Assembly: GCA_910578385.1 (NCBI GenBank)
Contig: CAJTQV010000011.1
Location: 46,648-110,647 of the forward strand
DNA length: 64,000 nucleotides
DNA from: an uncultured Muribaculaceae bacterium
Lineage (GTDB): Bacteria; Bacteroidota; Bacteroidia; Bacteroidales; Muribaculaceae
Direction of reading: 5' to 3'
The notes under the pieces: model-generated
What the model was told of the DNA's origin: nothing
Database searches by the model: none
Seen by the model: the letters and a program-made list of their open reading frames with translations, nothing else
Position numbers and translations under genes: made by a program
Shown: piece after piece, positions 52,591-61,617 of the stretch
How positions within the stretch are numbered: the first letter of the stretch is position 1
Layout of the letters: the number at the start of each line of letters is the position of its first letter

Positions 52591-54015
52591 TTGAACATAA
52601 AAGATTATAATCCCGTGGCAGCCGCCGCGGCATTGCCGCGTGTGCTGTCGCGCACATTCTCAGGTGAACGACGGTCAAAGTCTCCGCTGCGCCGCGAGCT
52701 GGTATCGCTCACCCTCCCCATACTCATCGAGACCCTGCTGATCATGACCCTCGGCGCGGTCGATACTTTCATGCTCTCGCGACACTCCGACGAGAGCGTG
52801 GCGGCCGTAGGTCTCGCCAACCAGATGATTACCTTCACGTTCATCATATTCGAGGTAATCAATCTCGGCACGTCGGTGCTGTGCAGCCAGTACCTCGGTG
52901 CCAGGCTCCGCGACCGCATGGAAACTGTGGTCGGAGTCTCGCTCGTGATCAATCTTGTAATGGGAGTCATTGTCAGTGCTGTGCTTTATCTTTACGCCGC
53001 CGAGATACTTACCGCTCTCGGACTTGACGGCTCCATGCTCGCAGAAGGGACCGGCTACATGGAGATAGTGGGCGCGTTCGCGTTCTTCCAGGCGTTGCAG
53101 CTCACGCTCTCGGCAGTGCTCCGCTCGAACAACAAGGCGGTCTACCCTATGATGGTCATCCTCGTGGTGAACTGCCTGAATATCTTGGGAAATTACTCGC
53201 TGATTTTCGGCAAGTTCGGTGCCCCGGCTCTCGGCGTGCAGGGAGCGGCCATATCTACCGCGACATGCCGGATGGTGGCGATGGTGATTCTTGCGGTGAT
53301 AGTGTTCCGCACGACGGTGCGCCGATTCCCGACACACATCTTCCGCCGCTGGCCACGCGAGGAATTCCGCAACCTCATGAAAATCGGACTTCCCTCGGCC
53401 GGCGAGCAGATGAGCTACAGCTGCTCGCAGCTTGTCATAGCCTACTTCATAACCTCGCTCGGCATGGAGGCGCTGGCCACACGCACTTACTGCGTGAACA
53501 TCATCATGTACGTGTATCTCTTCTCGATAGCCATCTCCCATGCCGGAGCAATCAGCATCGGCCATCTTGTGGGTGCCGGACGCTGGGAGGGGGCGTATGT
53601 GATGGGACGCTACGTGATGCGCGTCGCCCTCATCTGGACACTGATATTCTCCATGTCAATCGCTCTTCTCGGCCCGACCATCATGACCACGCTCACCGCC
53701 AACAAGGAAATCATCGCGCTCGGCGTGGCGATACTCTGGATAGACGTGGTGCTCGAAATCGGAAGGCCGATAAACATACTCTTCGTGAACGTGCTCCAGG
53801 CCGCAGGCGACGTGAACTACCCCTTCTACGTCGGCCTGATATGGATGTGGTCGATCGCGGTGGTGTGCGCCTACTTCGCCGGAATAACGCTCGGCTTCGG
53901 CATAATAGGCATGTGGTGGATGTTCGCCCTCGACGAGAACATACGCGGCATTGTCTTCATACGCCGCTGGGAATCGCGCCGCTGGCAACACAAAGGCTTC
54001 ACAATGACACAGTAA
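52591..54015 (+). CDS. MATE-family multidrug/metabolite exporter
   Basis: A 474-residue integral membrane protein with the two-fold MATE layout. The first half begins LVSLTLPILIETLLIMTLGAVDTFMLSR (key part GAVDTFMLSR). The second half begins EFRNLMKIGLPSAGEQMSYS. About twelve hydrophobic segments are seen. It is expected to export cationic drugs or metabolites by Na+ or H+ antiport. No ATG fits the N-terminus; TTG at 52591, preceded by AAAGGATTAAGG, is chosen, with GTG at 52615 as alternative. It is co-directional with trmD. A terminator at 54040-54079 ends the unit. Confidence 0.87.
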   Translation: MNIKDYNPVAAAAALPRVLSRTFSGERRSKSPLRRELVSLTLPILIETLLIMTLGAVDTFMLSRHSDESVAAVGLANQMITFTFIIFEVINLGTSVLCSQYLGARLRDRMETVVGVSLVINLVMGVIVSAVLYLYAAEILTALGLDGSMLAEGTGYMEIVGAFAFFQALQLTLSAVLRSNNKAVYPMMVILVVNCLNILGNYSLIFGKFGAPALGVQGAAISTATCRMVAMVILAVIVFRTTVRRFPTHIFRRWPREEFRNLMKIGLPSAGEQMSYSCSQLVIAYFITSLGMEALATRTYCVNIIMYVYLFSIAISHAGAISIGHLVGAGRWEGAYVMGRYVMRVALIWTLIFSMSIALLGPTIMTTLTANKEIIALGVAILWIDVVLEIGRPINILFVNVLQAAGDVNYPFYVGLIWMWSIAVVCAYFAGITLGFGIIGMWWMFALDENIRGIVFIRRWESRRWQHKGFTMTQ

Positions 54016-54039
54016 GGGCAGATTGACTTTCCAATTTCA

Positions 54040-54079
54040 AATGCCTTTCCGGTTTTTCATAACACTGAAAGGCATTTTT
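54040..54079 (+). terminator. Terminator of the trmD-MATE unit
   Basis: AATGCCTTTC (54040-54049) pairs with GAAAGGCATT (54067-54076) and is followed by TTTA. Confidence 0.75.
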
Positions 54080-54095
54080 ATGAGACGGACTCTTA
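54075..54095 (+). repeat. Solo end-like motif of the 344-bp element
   Basis: TTTTTATGAGACGGACTCTTA, split as TTTTTATGAGACGG + ACTCTTA, differs from the element end by one base (G for A). It is also followed by the TTA seen at the element border. It overlaps the T-tract of the MATE terminator. Confidence 0.5.
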
Positions 54096-54140
54096 TTCCG
54101 CGTTGCCAAATTATCATATGTTAATATCTGTGTCAATTTG

Positions 54141-54171
54141 TTGCAAAATTAAAAAATAATTTCGATATTTG
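54141..54171 (+). promoter_or_regulatory. Promoter of the large surface protein gene
   Basis: TTG (54141-54143), a 20-nt spacer and GATATTTG (54164-54171, one mismatch). Confidence 0.55.
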
Positions 54172-54375
54172 CGATGCATTACGTCATCGACGGCACATCA
54201 GGTTATAATTGCAGATTGTAAGATTAATCAACATTCGCTATGCTGACCATTGAGCCAAAGAAGGCCTGACCGCACACATCAACAACGCTTTAAGTAGCTG
54301 CTCAAATTAACGGATGACAGCGATTTAATTTGAACGGATATTTATGTGACATTCTATAACTTAACACCATTATTT

Positions 54376-57300
54376 ATGAAGAGACAACACCTGAAACTGC
54401 TCGTTGCAGCCGGAATTCTCCCGGCTCTGGCAATCGGCGCCTCTGTCTTGCCACGGGGGCCGTGGAATCCGGAACGTGACGCCCGCAAGCTGGCCGCTCT
54501 CAACGGAGGCACAAACACGCTTGAGGTCAACAGATCGTGCGACGTACCGTTACCCCCGGGCCAGTCAATCGCCGCAAGCCCGGAAAAAGCTGATGCAACC
54601 GCCGCCGATGTCAACTTCATCGGAGTCGTAGGTCAGAACAATACATGGGATCCACCGTCAATCAGCGGTTTCTCGCTCGGAAGCACTTCCGACATAACAA
54701 ATTACCTGCTTCCTGAGGATGAGAATGACTATACCTGGTCTCTCACGCGAGGCGGTTTCTATACCCCCGACGGGTATTACTACGCCCTCGATGCCAATAA
54801 TATCTATAAGTTCAACATAAACGACTGGGATTCACGTATAGTCTCGCAGGTAGCACTCGACCAGTCTGTCGGTTTCCCGGTGGCGACCACCTATGATGCC
54901 ACAACCGGTAAGGTTTACGGTTGCTTCATCGACAAACGGTATATGTCTCCCAACAGCTACTCCGTTGCGTCGCTTGACATATCGACAGGACAGGTGACCC
55001 TACTCAAATCTCTGCCCGGCGGTGAAAACGGCAAGGCATATGGTATAGCCGCAGACCCCAAAGGCAACCTGTATATCATTCTCAAATATGACACGAACAA
55101 TACGGCGAGCTTTTATCCGGCTCTATATAAGGTTGACAAGACCACAGGCAACCTGACATACATAGGCTCTACGAATACAAATCTCCAGGCCAACTTCACC
55201 TCCGCAGCCTTCGACCATAGCACGGGCAAACTCTACTGGGTGCTCGATGCTCTCTACAACAAGTGCAGTGTCTACGAGGTTGACACTGCGACAGCCACAT
55301 GCACGAAGGTATATGACATTCCGAACGGCTCGATGTTCTGCAGCGTGGCAATCCCCTATACAGCCACTCCGGCCGACGCTCCCGCGCTGCTGACGGACCT
55401 CGCGGTGAAGTTCACCGACGGCAACGGTAACGGCAACGTGACCTTCACCGTACCGACCGAGACTTATTCCGGCTCCACACTGACAGGTACCGTGTCCTAC
55501 TCCATCAAGTGCGGAGATGCCGAACTCGCATCGGGCACAGCACAGGCGGGCGCAGCTGTATCGAAGGCCGTTGCCATCGCCGCACGCGGCGAGGTGACCG
55601 TATCGGTCACTCTCGATTCAAACGGTTCGAAATCTGTTTCCGAGATCAAGACCTGGTCAGGCAACGACGTTCCGGCCATGCCGACCGAGGCTGTCGGAAC
55701 TGCTTCGGGCAATGACATCTCTCTCTCATGGAAGGCAAGCGAAATCGGCGTGCACGGTGGTTATGTAGACCCGTCGGCACTCACCTACAAGGTTGTTCTC
55801 CAGCCGGAAGGCAAAGTGCTTGAGACGGCTGTGAGCGGCACCACTCTCAACAAGACCCTCTCGCTGACCGAGCCCAAGAGCGTTTATGCCGAAATCATTC
55901 CCTCGGCAAACGGCGAGGTTGGTACCGCAGCTGTAACAGCTCCGTTTATTGCCGGACCTGCGTTCAAGCTTCCTTATTTCCAGAGTTTCTCCGACGCTGA
56001 TTGCTTCGGCCTCTATACGGTAGTCGATGTAGCCGGCGACAATGCCACCTGGGCATGGTACGACGGCGGCGACGAGGCATACGCATATTGCGACTATTCG
56101 GCCGAGAATCCCAAGGATGACTGGTTGTTCACCCCTGCCCTGCATCTTGAGGCCGGAGTCCAGTACACACTCTCGTTCAAGGCATCGAGCCTCATGCGAA
56201 ACGCTTTCAGCGAGATTCTTGAGGTCAAGATGGGTAACGCACCCACTCCCGCCGCTATGAATGTCACCCTGCTCGAAAGCGAGAAGATTGACAACGACGC
56301 CTCATGGTCATGGTACTACTATACTATCGGGTTGACCGTCGAGACCGCAGGCGATTACAATATCGGCTTCCACGCCATGAGTGCCGCCGACCAGTTCAAG
56401 CTCGCTCTCGATGACGTGCGCGTGGAGGGTTCACCGTTCGAGGGGCCGCTGCCGGTATCGGAAGTCACGGTTATCCCCGCTCCCTGGGGCGTACACAACG
56501 CGACACTCCGTTTCCGCCTGCCGACCGAGGCCAACAACGGCGAGGCAATCACTTCGCTCGTCAACGCCGAGGTTTATGTCAACAACCGCCTCTACAAGAC
56601 AATCGAAAACCCTGCTCCCGGTTCGTTCCAGAGCATCACTCTCGAAACTGAGGAGGGTGCCAACAGCATCGACATCTATACCTCAAACGCCGCTGGACGA
56701 AGCATCGCCGCCCGCACCTCCGTGTACACCGGCGCAGACAGCCCCGGCGTAGCGACCAACTTCTTAGGACGCGTGGAGGGCAACACCATCCATCTGACAT
56801 GGGACGCTCCGCAGAGCGAACATGGAGGTGTGCTCGACACCGAGAACCTCAATTTCGCAATCGGACGATCTGTGAACTACGGCGAGACCGAAGTGCTCTC
56901 TATCTCTCTCGGAAATGTGTATGAGTACACCGACACTTACGAGGCTGACTCACAGACGCCGATCATCTACTTCCTCGCAGCCCTGAACGAGCTTGGCGGA
57001 GGCAAGAGCGCGATTTCAAACTGCGTGATTGTAGGCGGAGACTCTTACACATTGCCTTTCGCCGAGACTTTCGCAAGCGGTTTCACCAGCTACAACATCT
57101 GGGAGAGCCAGGTTGTAGACAACTCCGGCACTGCATACTGGCGCATGTGGAACTCAGAGATTGACACCCGCGTCACGCCTTATGACTCCGACTTCGGAGC
57201 AATCTGCTTCCAGCCGGGCAAGGCAGGTGAGAAGGCCCGTCTCTTCTCAGGTTGCATAGACCTCACGACGGCACGTCACCCTGTGCTCGAATTCTGGTAC

Positions 57301-58899
57301 AGAGGCAACGGCTCTGCCGGACAGAAGCTCGTGATCGAGGGTAATGCCGCCCAGCAGAAGTGGGAAGAACTTGCCGAGATCACACTCACCGGCGAATCCG
57401 ACACATGGACCAAGGTGAAGGTATCGCTCAACCGCTACAATTACGTTGACCGCTTCCAGTTCGCATTCCGTGGCGAGGCTGCCAATACATCTAACATATA
57501 TGTCGATAATATCGTGCTTCGCGAGGTTTACGACAATGACCTCACTGTCAGCCTCGGCACCCGCAAGAACTTCTACATGGGTGAGTCGCAGAATCTCAAC
57601 GCCGAGGTTACAAACTGCGGTGAGAATACTTCGGGAGCATACAAGGTTGAATTCTACGCCGACGACCGTCTGCTCGGAACTGTTGACATGCCCGCCCTCG
57701 GTGTGGATGAGACAGCCACAGCTACGCTCAAACATGAGATTGACCTCGGCTACGACGACAACTCCACTCTCATGGCCCGCGTGGTATGGGATGCCGATGA
57801 CAACCGTTACAACAACGAGTCAACAGCCGACGTTCGCAACCATCTCCCCCTCTACCCCGCTCCCAAGTCGCTGACGGCCACCGGAAACGCCGGTGCATAC
57901 AGTTTCAACTGGGCGGAGCCTAACGCATGGGTTGAGCCTGCGGCCACACCTGTGACCGACGACTTCGAGTCATACGAGCCCTTCCTCATTGACGAGATCG
58001 GCGACTGGACAACCGTTGACGTTGATGGCGAGGATGGAACATTCGGTATCATCGGACTCCACTTCCCCCACCGCGAGGCAGCCAAGTCATGGCAGCTCTT
58101 CAACCTCTGGGCGCTCGGCATCGAAATGGCCGACGACGAGGTTACATGGCGCCCCAGCTCAGGTCACCAGTTCCTCGTGGCGTTTGCCGACAAGGACCGC
58201 CGTAACGACGACTGGCTGATTTCTCCGGTTCTTACCGGCGACGCGCAGACTATCTCGTTCATGACCCGCAGCCTCAACACATTCTGGTATGGCGAGGAGG
58301 CATTCGAGGTATATGCTTCGAAGACCGGCAAGGAGCTTTCAGACTTCCAGCTTGTATATTCAGGCACTGCTCCGGGCGAATGGACCAAGACATCTGTCGA
58401 CCTTCCCGAGGGCACGATGTATTTCGCTATCAAGTGCGTATCGGAGGGCTACAAGTTCGCGATGGGTCTTGATGACATCACCTACATTCCCGGCACCGGA
58501 ATGCCGCGTGACTTCGAGCTTACCGGCTATAACTTCTACCAGAACCGCAAGAAGGTCAACGACAAGGCGCTCAGCGAACTTTCATACAGCCATGCAGGCG
58601 CGGCCACCGACAGCTATGCGGTGACAGCCGTCTACACCACAGGTGAGTCTCGTTTCTCAAACGTGGTGAATCCTTCGGGCGTATGCAACCTGACACTTGC
58701 CGACGGCGTTACGGTAAGCGTGAACGGCCACGACATCGTGATAGAGGGTGCTGACGGCAAACAGCTTGCCATCTACACCACCGACGGCGTGACCCGCTAC
58801 GCGGCCACCGGTACGGACGCTCCTGCCGTGTACACCGCCCAGCCCGGTGTCTACCTGGTACGCGTCGCCAACGCCACCGTCAAAGTCATCGTAAGATAA
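54376..58899 (+). CDS. Large surface protein with choice-of-anchor-J-like and Fn3 domains, T9SS tail
   Basis: A 1507-residue secreted protein. The N-terminal 330 residues after the signal look propeller-like (repeats such as KVYGCFIDKRY, GKAYGIAADPKGNLY). Fn3-like modules alternate with three choice-of-anchor-J-like (cleaved-adhesin-type) jelly rolls near residues 528-690, 891-1050 and 1193-1375. These are marked by LPYFQSFSDADCF, LPFAETFASGF and DDFESYEPF, and by DDWLFTPAL and DDWLISPVL. The C-terminus (AIYTTDGVTRYAATG, PGVYLVRVANATVKVIV) is a T9SS type A-like sorting domain. The ATG at 54376 begins the signal peptide. It stands alone with its own promoter and a perfect terminator. Function is probably adhesion or glycan binding; a catalytic domain was not recognised. 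Confidence 0.83.
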   Translation: MKRQHLKLLVAAGILPALAIGASVLPRGPWNPERDARKLAALNGGTNTLEVNRSCDVPLPPGQSIAASPEKADATAADVNFIGVVGQNNTWDPPSISGFSLGSTSDITNYLLPEDENDYTWSLTRGGFYTPDGYYYALDANNIYKFNINDWDSRIVSQVALDQSVGFPVATTYDATTGKVYGCFIDKRYMSPNSYSVASLDISTGQVTLLKSLPGGENGKAYGIAADPKGNLYIILKYDTNNTASFYPALYKVDKTTGNLTYIGSTNTNLQANFTSAAFDHSTGKLYWVLDALYNKCSVYEVDTATATCTKVYDIPNGSMFCSVAIPYTATPADAPALLTDLAVKFTDGNGNGNVTFTVPTETYSGSTLTGTVSYSIKCGDAELASGTAQAGAAVSKAVAIAARGEVTVSVTLDSNGSKSVSEIKTWSGNDVPAMPTEAVGTASGNDISLSWKASEIGVHGGYVDPSALTYKVVLQPEGKVLETAVSGTTLNKTLSLTEPKSVYAEIIPSANGEVGTAAVTAPFIAGPAFKLPYFQSFSDADCFGLYTVVDVAGDNATWAWYDGGDEAYAYCDYSAENPKDDWLFTPALHLEAGVQYTLSFKASSLMRNAFSEILEVKMGNAPTPAAMNVTLLESEKIDNDASWSWYYYTIGLTVETAGDYNIGFHAMSAADQFKLALDDVRVEGSPFEGPLPVSEVTVIPAPWGVHNATLRFRLPTEANNGEAITSLVNAEVYVNNRLYKTIENPAPGSFQSITLETEEGANSIDIYTSNAAGRSIAARTSVYTGADSPGVATNFLGRVEGNTIHLTWDAPQSEHGGVLDTENLNFAIGRSVNYGETEVLSISLGNVYEYTDTYEADSQTPIIYFLAALNELGGGKSAISNCVIVGGDSYTLPFAETFASGFTSYNIWESQVVDNSGTAYWRMWNSEIDTRVTPYDSDFGAICFQPGKAGEKARLFSGCIDLTTARHPVLEFWYRGNGSAGQKLVIEGNAAQQKWEELAEITLTGESDTWTKVKVSLNRYNYVDRFQFAFRGEAANTSNIYVDNIVLREVYDNDLTVSLGTRKNFYMGESQNLNAEVTNCGENTSGAYKVEFYADDRLLGTVDMPALGVDETATATLKHEIDLGYDDNSTLMARVVWDADDNRYNNESTADVRNHLPLYPAPKSLTATGNAGAYSFNWAEPNAWVEPAATPVTDDFESYEPFLIDEIGDWTTVDVDGEDGTFGIIGLHFPHREAAKSWQLFNLWALGIEMADDEVTWRPSSGHQFLVAFADKDRRNDDWLISPVLTGDAQTISFMTRSLNTFWYGEEAFEVYASKTGKELSDFQLVYSGTAPGEWTKTSVDLPEGTMYFAIKCVSEGYKFAMGLDDITYIPGTGMPRDFELTGYNFYQNRKKVNDKALSELSYSHAGAATDSYAVTAVYTTGESRFSNVVNPSGVCNLTLADGVTVSVNGHDIVIEGADGKQLAIYTTDGVTRYAATGTDAPAVYTAQPGVYLVRVANATVKVIVR

Positions 58900-58927
58900 C
58901 CGCGACCACGGCAAGCCAACACAAACC

Positions 58928-58966
58928 GTGCCGGGTTCAGGCCACTCCTGAACCCGGCACTTTTTT
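58928..58966 (+). terminator. Terminator of the large surface protein gene
   Basis: A 14-bp perfect stem, GTGCCGGGTTCAGG with its complement, closes a 5-nt loop and is followed by TTTTTT. Confidence 0.92.
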
Positions 58967-58982
58967 ACCCCCACCACACATC

Positions 58983-59032
58983 CCGGTTTATCTGAGAGGT
59001 TTTTAGAATCTGTCAGATAAACCGGATTTTTT
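58983..59032 (+). terminator. Second hairpin with T-tract
   Basis: CCGGTTTATCTGA (58983-58995) pairs perfectly with TCAGATAAACCGG (59013-59025). A 17-nt loop and a TTTTTT run follow. The T-run merges into TTATGAAACGG, the end-like motif of the 344-bp element. Confidence 0.6.
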
Positions 59033-59152
59033 ATGAAACGGGGCCTAAAATATGGCAAAAGGAACTGGGTCTATGTCTCGCCGAAAAACCAAAATGAATT
59101 TATCTCGGAATTGAAATCAATCAACCCCGAGATAATAGAGCTAAACAATTAG
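59033..59152 (+). pseudogene. C-terminal remnant of a PH-domain-like gene
   Basis: A 39-codon frame whose residues WVYVSPKNQNEFISELKSIN are like the last strand and helix of small bacterial PH-domain proteins, whose C-termini commonly read I/V-S-P-K-D/N..EF...L..-NP. The rest of such a gene is absent. The remnant begins exactly where the end-like motif TTATGAAACGG occurs, suggesting truncation at an element junction. The likeness is short, so the family call is tentative. Confidence 0.4.
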
Positions 59153-59158
59153 CGGTTA

Positions 59159-59899
59159 TTACATGAATTTCTTGGTGCGGAGCAGGGCGAGGAAGGCGCG
59201 CGAGAAGTCTTCGTTCATGGCGCGGGGATAGCGGACATCTGTGAAGACCTGGGCAAGCGTCTTCTTGTCGTTCTCCTCGATAAACCGGCGGTTGGGAGCG
59301 TAGTCATCTTTAGCCTTGAAGAGTTCGATAATCTCCTCGTCACTGTCGGCGCGGTATCGCTCCTCATGCACCACGGCGCGGAGAGGAAGCCTCTCCGTCT
59401 CCACACCCTCCTCGGCCGGCCAGCCGAGCGTGATGCAAGCCACCGGCACACAGAGGTCAGGCAACCCGAGCACATCGGAAATCTTGTCGGCATTGTAGGT
59501 AACAGTGCCAAGGTAACAGGTTCCAAGTCCCTCGCTCTCTGCGATGGCGACAATCTGCTGCGCGAAGATGGTCGCGTCGGCCACCGCCGACATGAACGAC
59601 AGGAAGTTGTCGTAACCAGGGTCGGCATCGCTCAATTCGCACCAGCGCGTGAAACGGTTGAAGTCGGCACATACCGTCAGCACGACCGGCGCACCAGTCA
59701 CCATCGGCTGGTTGAAATGTGTCGGGGCAAGCGCGGCCTTACCCTCGGCAGAACGCGTCACCACCACGGAATACAACTGCATGTTGCCGCATGTCGGCGC
59801 ACGCATGGCCGCCTCAAGAATCGAGTCGAGAAGTTCGCGGCTCACCTCCCGGTCGCTATATTTACGGACGCTGCGGCGCCCTGCGAATGATTGTATCAT
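59159..59899 (-). CDS. Nitroreductase-family FMN protein
   Basis: A 246-residue NAD(P)H- and FMN-dependent oxidoreductase of the nitroreductase fold. The family start is RRSVRKYSDREVSRELLDSIL, followed by AAMRAPTCGNMQLYSVVV, where Arg/Ser residues bind FMN. Mid-protein AIAESEGLGTCYLGT and the C-terminal VACITLGWPAEE complete the motif set. The physiological substrate is unknown; quinones or nitroaromatics are typical. The ATG (59897-59899) lies one nucleotide from a heptamer array, so there is no Shine-Dalgarno site. It follows the C1 aminopeptidase gene and may be co-transcribed. Confidence 0.88.
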   Translation of the reverse strand: MIQSFAGRRSVRKYSDREVSRELLDSILEAAMRAPTCGNMQLYSVVVTRSAEGKAALAPTHFNQPMVTGAPVVLTVCADFNRFTRWCELSDADPGYDNFLSFMSAVADATIFAQQIVAIAESEGLGTCYLGTVTYNADKISDVLGLPDLCVPVACITLGWPAEEGVETERLPLRAVVHEERYRADSDEEIIELFKAKDDYAPNRRFIEENDKKTLAQVFTDVRYPRAMNEDFSRAFLALLRTKKFM

Positions 59900-59900
59900 T

Positions 59901-59949
59901 TTAGGCGTTAGGTTTTAGGTTTTAGGTTTTAGATTTTAGGCTTTAGGGT
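59901..59949 (+). repeat. Heptamer array TTAGGNN next to a start codon
   Basis: Seven 7-bp units on the plus strand: TTAGGCG, TTAGGTT three times, TTAGATT, TTAGGCT and TTAGGGT. It ends one nucleotide from the nitroreductase ATG and lies in the opposite sense to transcription. Confidence 0.9.
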
Positions 59950-59970
59950 TTCTTCGGGCTAATAGTCGGG

Positions 59971-61371
59971 TCAGAACATCGGGTCCCAGGCGGGGAGCAG
60001 GGTGGGCTTCTGGCTCAGGATCTCAAGCGTCTGCGGAGTGGCGTACTTCTTGTCAACCACAAGGCGGAACATGTACTCGTCAAACCATTTGTCGGTCATG
60101 ATGAGGTGACCGCCGTTGGCGCCGTCGCCCCAGCTGTTCTCTACCATCCATTTCTTAGGCGTGCCCTCTGCATCCAGATCCACGGCCACGAGAGTCATGG
60201 CGTGTGAAGATGCACTCGCGAAGGTTCGTATGCGGTCAGCTTTGTCCATGCCGAATGTCGTACCCATCAGCGACTCATAGTCGAAGTTGTCGGGGTCAAG
60301 CAGACCACGGTCGCGGTCGAGGAACTTGCCCACATCGCAAGAGAAATACATAGCCGTGCTGTCCTTGATCGAAGCGATGGCCATCTTCTTGATTTCCTCG
60401 ACGGGCAGGTTGACATATGTCCAGTTCTCACCATCGTACGAATGACGGTCATAGTCAATCTCATAGAGTTTGTAATACGGACGTGTGGGGTCATTCATAA
60501 GCATCACGTAGCCGTTGCGCAGGTCATTGCCGGCATACTCCTTGTAGAACTCCTGGGGAGTGTAGCGGCGGGTGGCCACAACCTTGCCGTCGGCATCCTT
60601 GCGCGTCCATGTGAACTCTGTCGGCGGTTCGCCGAGAGTGAGGGCGAGCATACGGTAAATCTCCTCAAGCATCTTCTGCTTGCGGGCGTAGACAGCCTTG
60701 TCTCCCTTCTTGGCGGCAATCATGCGGCGCAGCTCCAGACCATCCTCGCGGAGCTTGAGCGAGAGAAGGTTGTTGAGACGGCTTGTGTTCTCGGCCGAGA
60801 ATGTCTCAGCCATCACCTCGGTGGGCACCACACCATACTTGGTGATGTTTTCCGACACGCCTGTGAACTGACCGCCGTCGCTGAGCGGATTGCGGAAAAG
60901 CCACTCCACCATCTTGTCATCGTCAGGACGCGACGCGTAGTCGATCATGCCTTGGAGGAAGAGGTTGGATTTCTCCAGCTGGTCGAAGAAGAAGTTGTAA
61001 TTGTGCGACAGTTTGAGTTCGGCGAGGTTATGCTCGGCCATCATCTGCGAGCGGAGCACATTGAGACCGGTAAACAGCCAGCAACGGCCGGAGCGTTTCT
61101 GGTCGGTTATGCCACGGCTCTTCACGCGGTGGGAAAACTCGGTGTCGATAGCGTTGCGGTTCTCGGCGTTTACGGCGAGGATGTCGATTGAGTTACCTGC
61201 GATGGCGTTGCGCAAGGCACGGTGGTTAGGGTTCTCGCGATACGCCGTCTGGAGCTGGCCGAGGGTCTCGGCAGATATACCCTTGTCGGGCGTGGCGGCT
61301 ACGGCAGGAATCGCGCCGGCCAATACGGCGGCGACAGCGGCGGCACGCCACAAAGAAAGTGTCTGTCTCAT
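59971..61371 (-). CDS. Exported C1-family aminopeptidase (bleomycin-hydrolase-like)
   Basis: A 466-residue papain-fold cysteine peptidase of the PepC/bleomycin hydrolase group. A signal peptide (AAAVAAVLAGAIPAVAA) shows it is exported, unlike the cytoplasmic PepC. The oxyanion Gln and catalytic Cys are in TDQKRSGRCWLFTGLNVL. The catalytic His is in SSHAMTLVAVD. The Asn is in WMVENSWGDGANGGH. Bacteroidetes carry many such exported forms, acting as aminopeptidases on imported or host peptides. It has a consensus promoter at 61463-61494 and precedes the nitroreductase gene. Confidence 0.9.
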   Translation of the reverse strand: MRQTLSLWRAAAVAAVLAGAIPAVAATPDKGISAETLGQLQTAYRENPNHRALRNAIAGNSIDILAVNAENRNAIDTEFSHRVKSRGITDQKRSGRCWLFTGLNVLRSQMMAEHNLAELKLSHNYNFFFDQLEKSNLFLQGMIDYASRPDDDKMVEWLFRNPLSDGGQFTGVSENITKYGVVPTEVMAETFSAENTSRLNNLLSLKLREDGLELRRMIAAKKGDKAVYARKQKMLEEIYRMLALTLGEPPTEFTWTRKDADGKVVATRRYTPQEFYKEYAGNDLRNGYVMLMNDPTRPYYKLYEIDYDRHSYDGENWTYVNLPVEEIKKMAIASIKDSTAMYFSCDVGKFLDRDRGLLDPDNFDYESLMGTTFGMDKADRIRTFASASSHAMTLVAVDLDAEGTPKKWMVENSWGDGANGGHLIMTDKWFDEYMFRLVVDKKYATPQTLEILSQKPTLLPAWDPMF

Positions 61372-61462
61372 GATATATCAGATTTACAGTTGGAATTACG
61401 ATTGTAGTTGTGTTAGAAACACATCTGTTGTCCCGTACATTCTCGATTGTGGTTCAACACCG

Positions 61463-61494
61463 CAAAAATAACGAATTTCCCCCTACCCGCCAAA
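61463..61494 (-). promoter_or_regulatory. Promoter of the C1 aminopeptidase gene
   Basis: On the minus strand TTTG (61491-61494), a 20-nt spacer and TATTTTTG (61463-61470). The leader is about 87 nt. Confidence 0.78.
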
Positions 61495-61551
61495 TCATTC
61501 CCACCGAAACCGTATGAAGCTAAGATTGCGTTTGACTTTAACTATCGGCCT

Positions 61552-61583
61552 TTTGGAATATTTTGGCAAAAGTATTATTTTTG
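61552..61583 (+). promoter_or_regulatory. Promoter of the TPR/HTH regulator
   Basis: TTTG (61552-61555), a 20-nt spacer and TATTTTTG (61576-61583), 34 nt before the ATG. Confidence 0.78.
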
Positions 61584-61617
61584 TAGTTCGAGAACACCTG
61601 AAACCAATCGATATTGA

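Larger units (their letters stand above)
54016..54375. other. Intergenic region before the large surface protein
   Basis: No gene was found. It contains the MATE terminator, an end-like motif of the 344-bp element (54075-54095), a promoter (54141-54171) and a leader of about 200 nt. The leader has an inverted repeat, TCAAATTAA (54302-54310) with TTAATTTGA (54325-54333). Confidence 0.55.
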
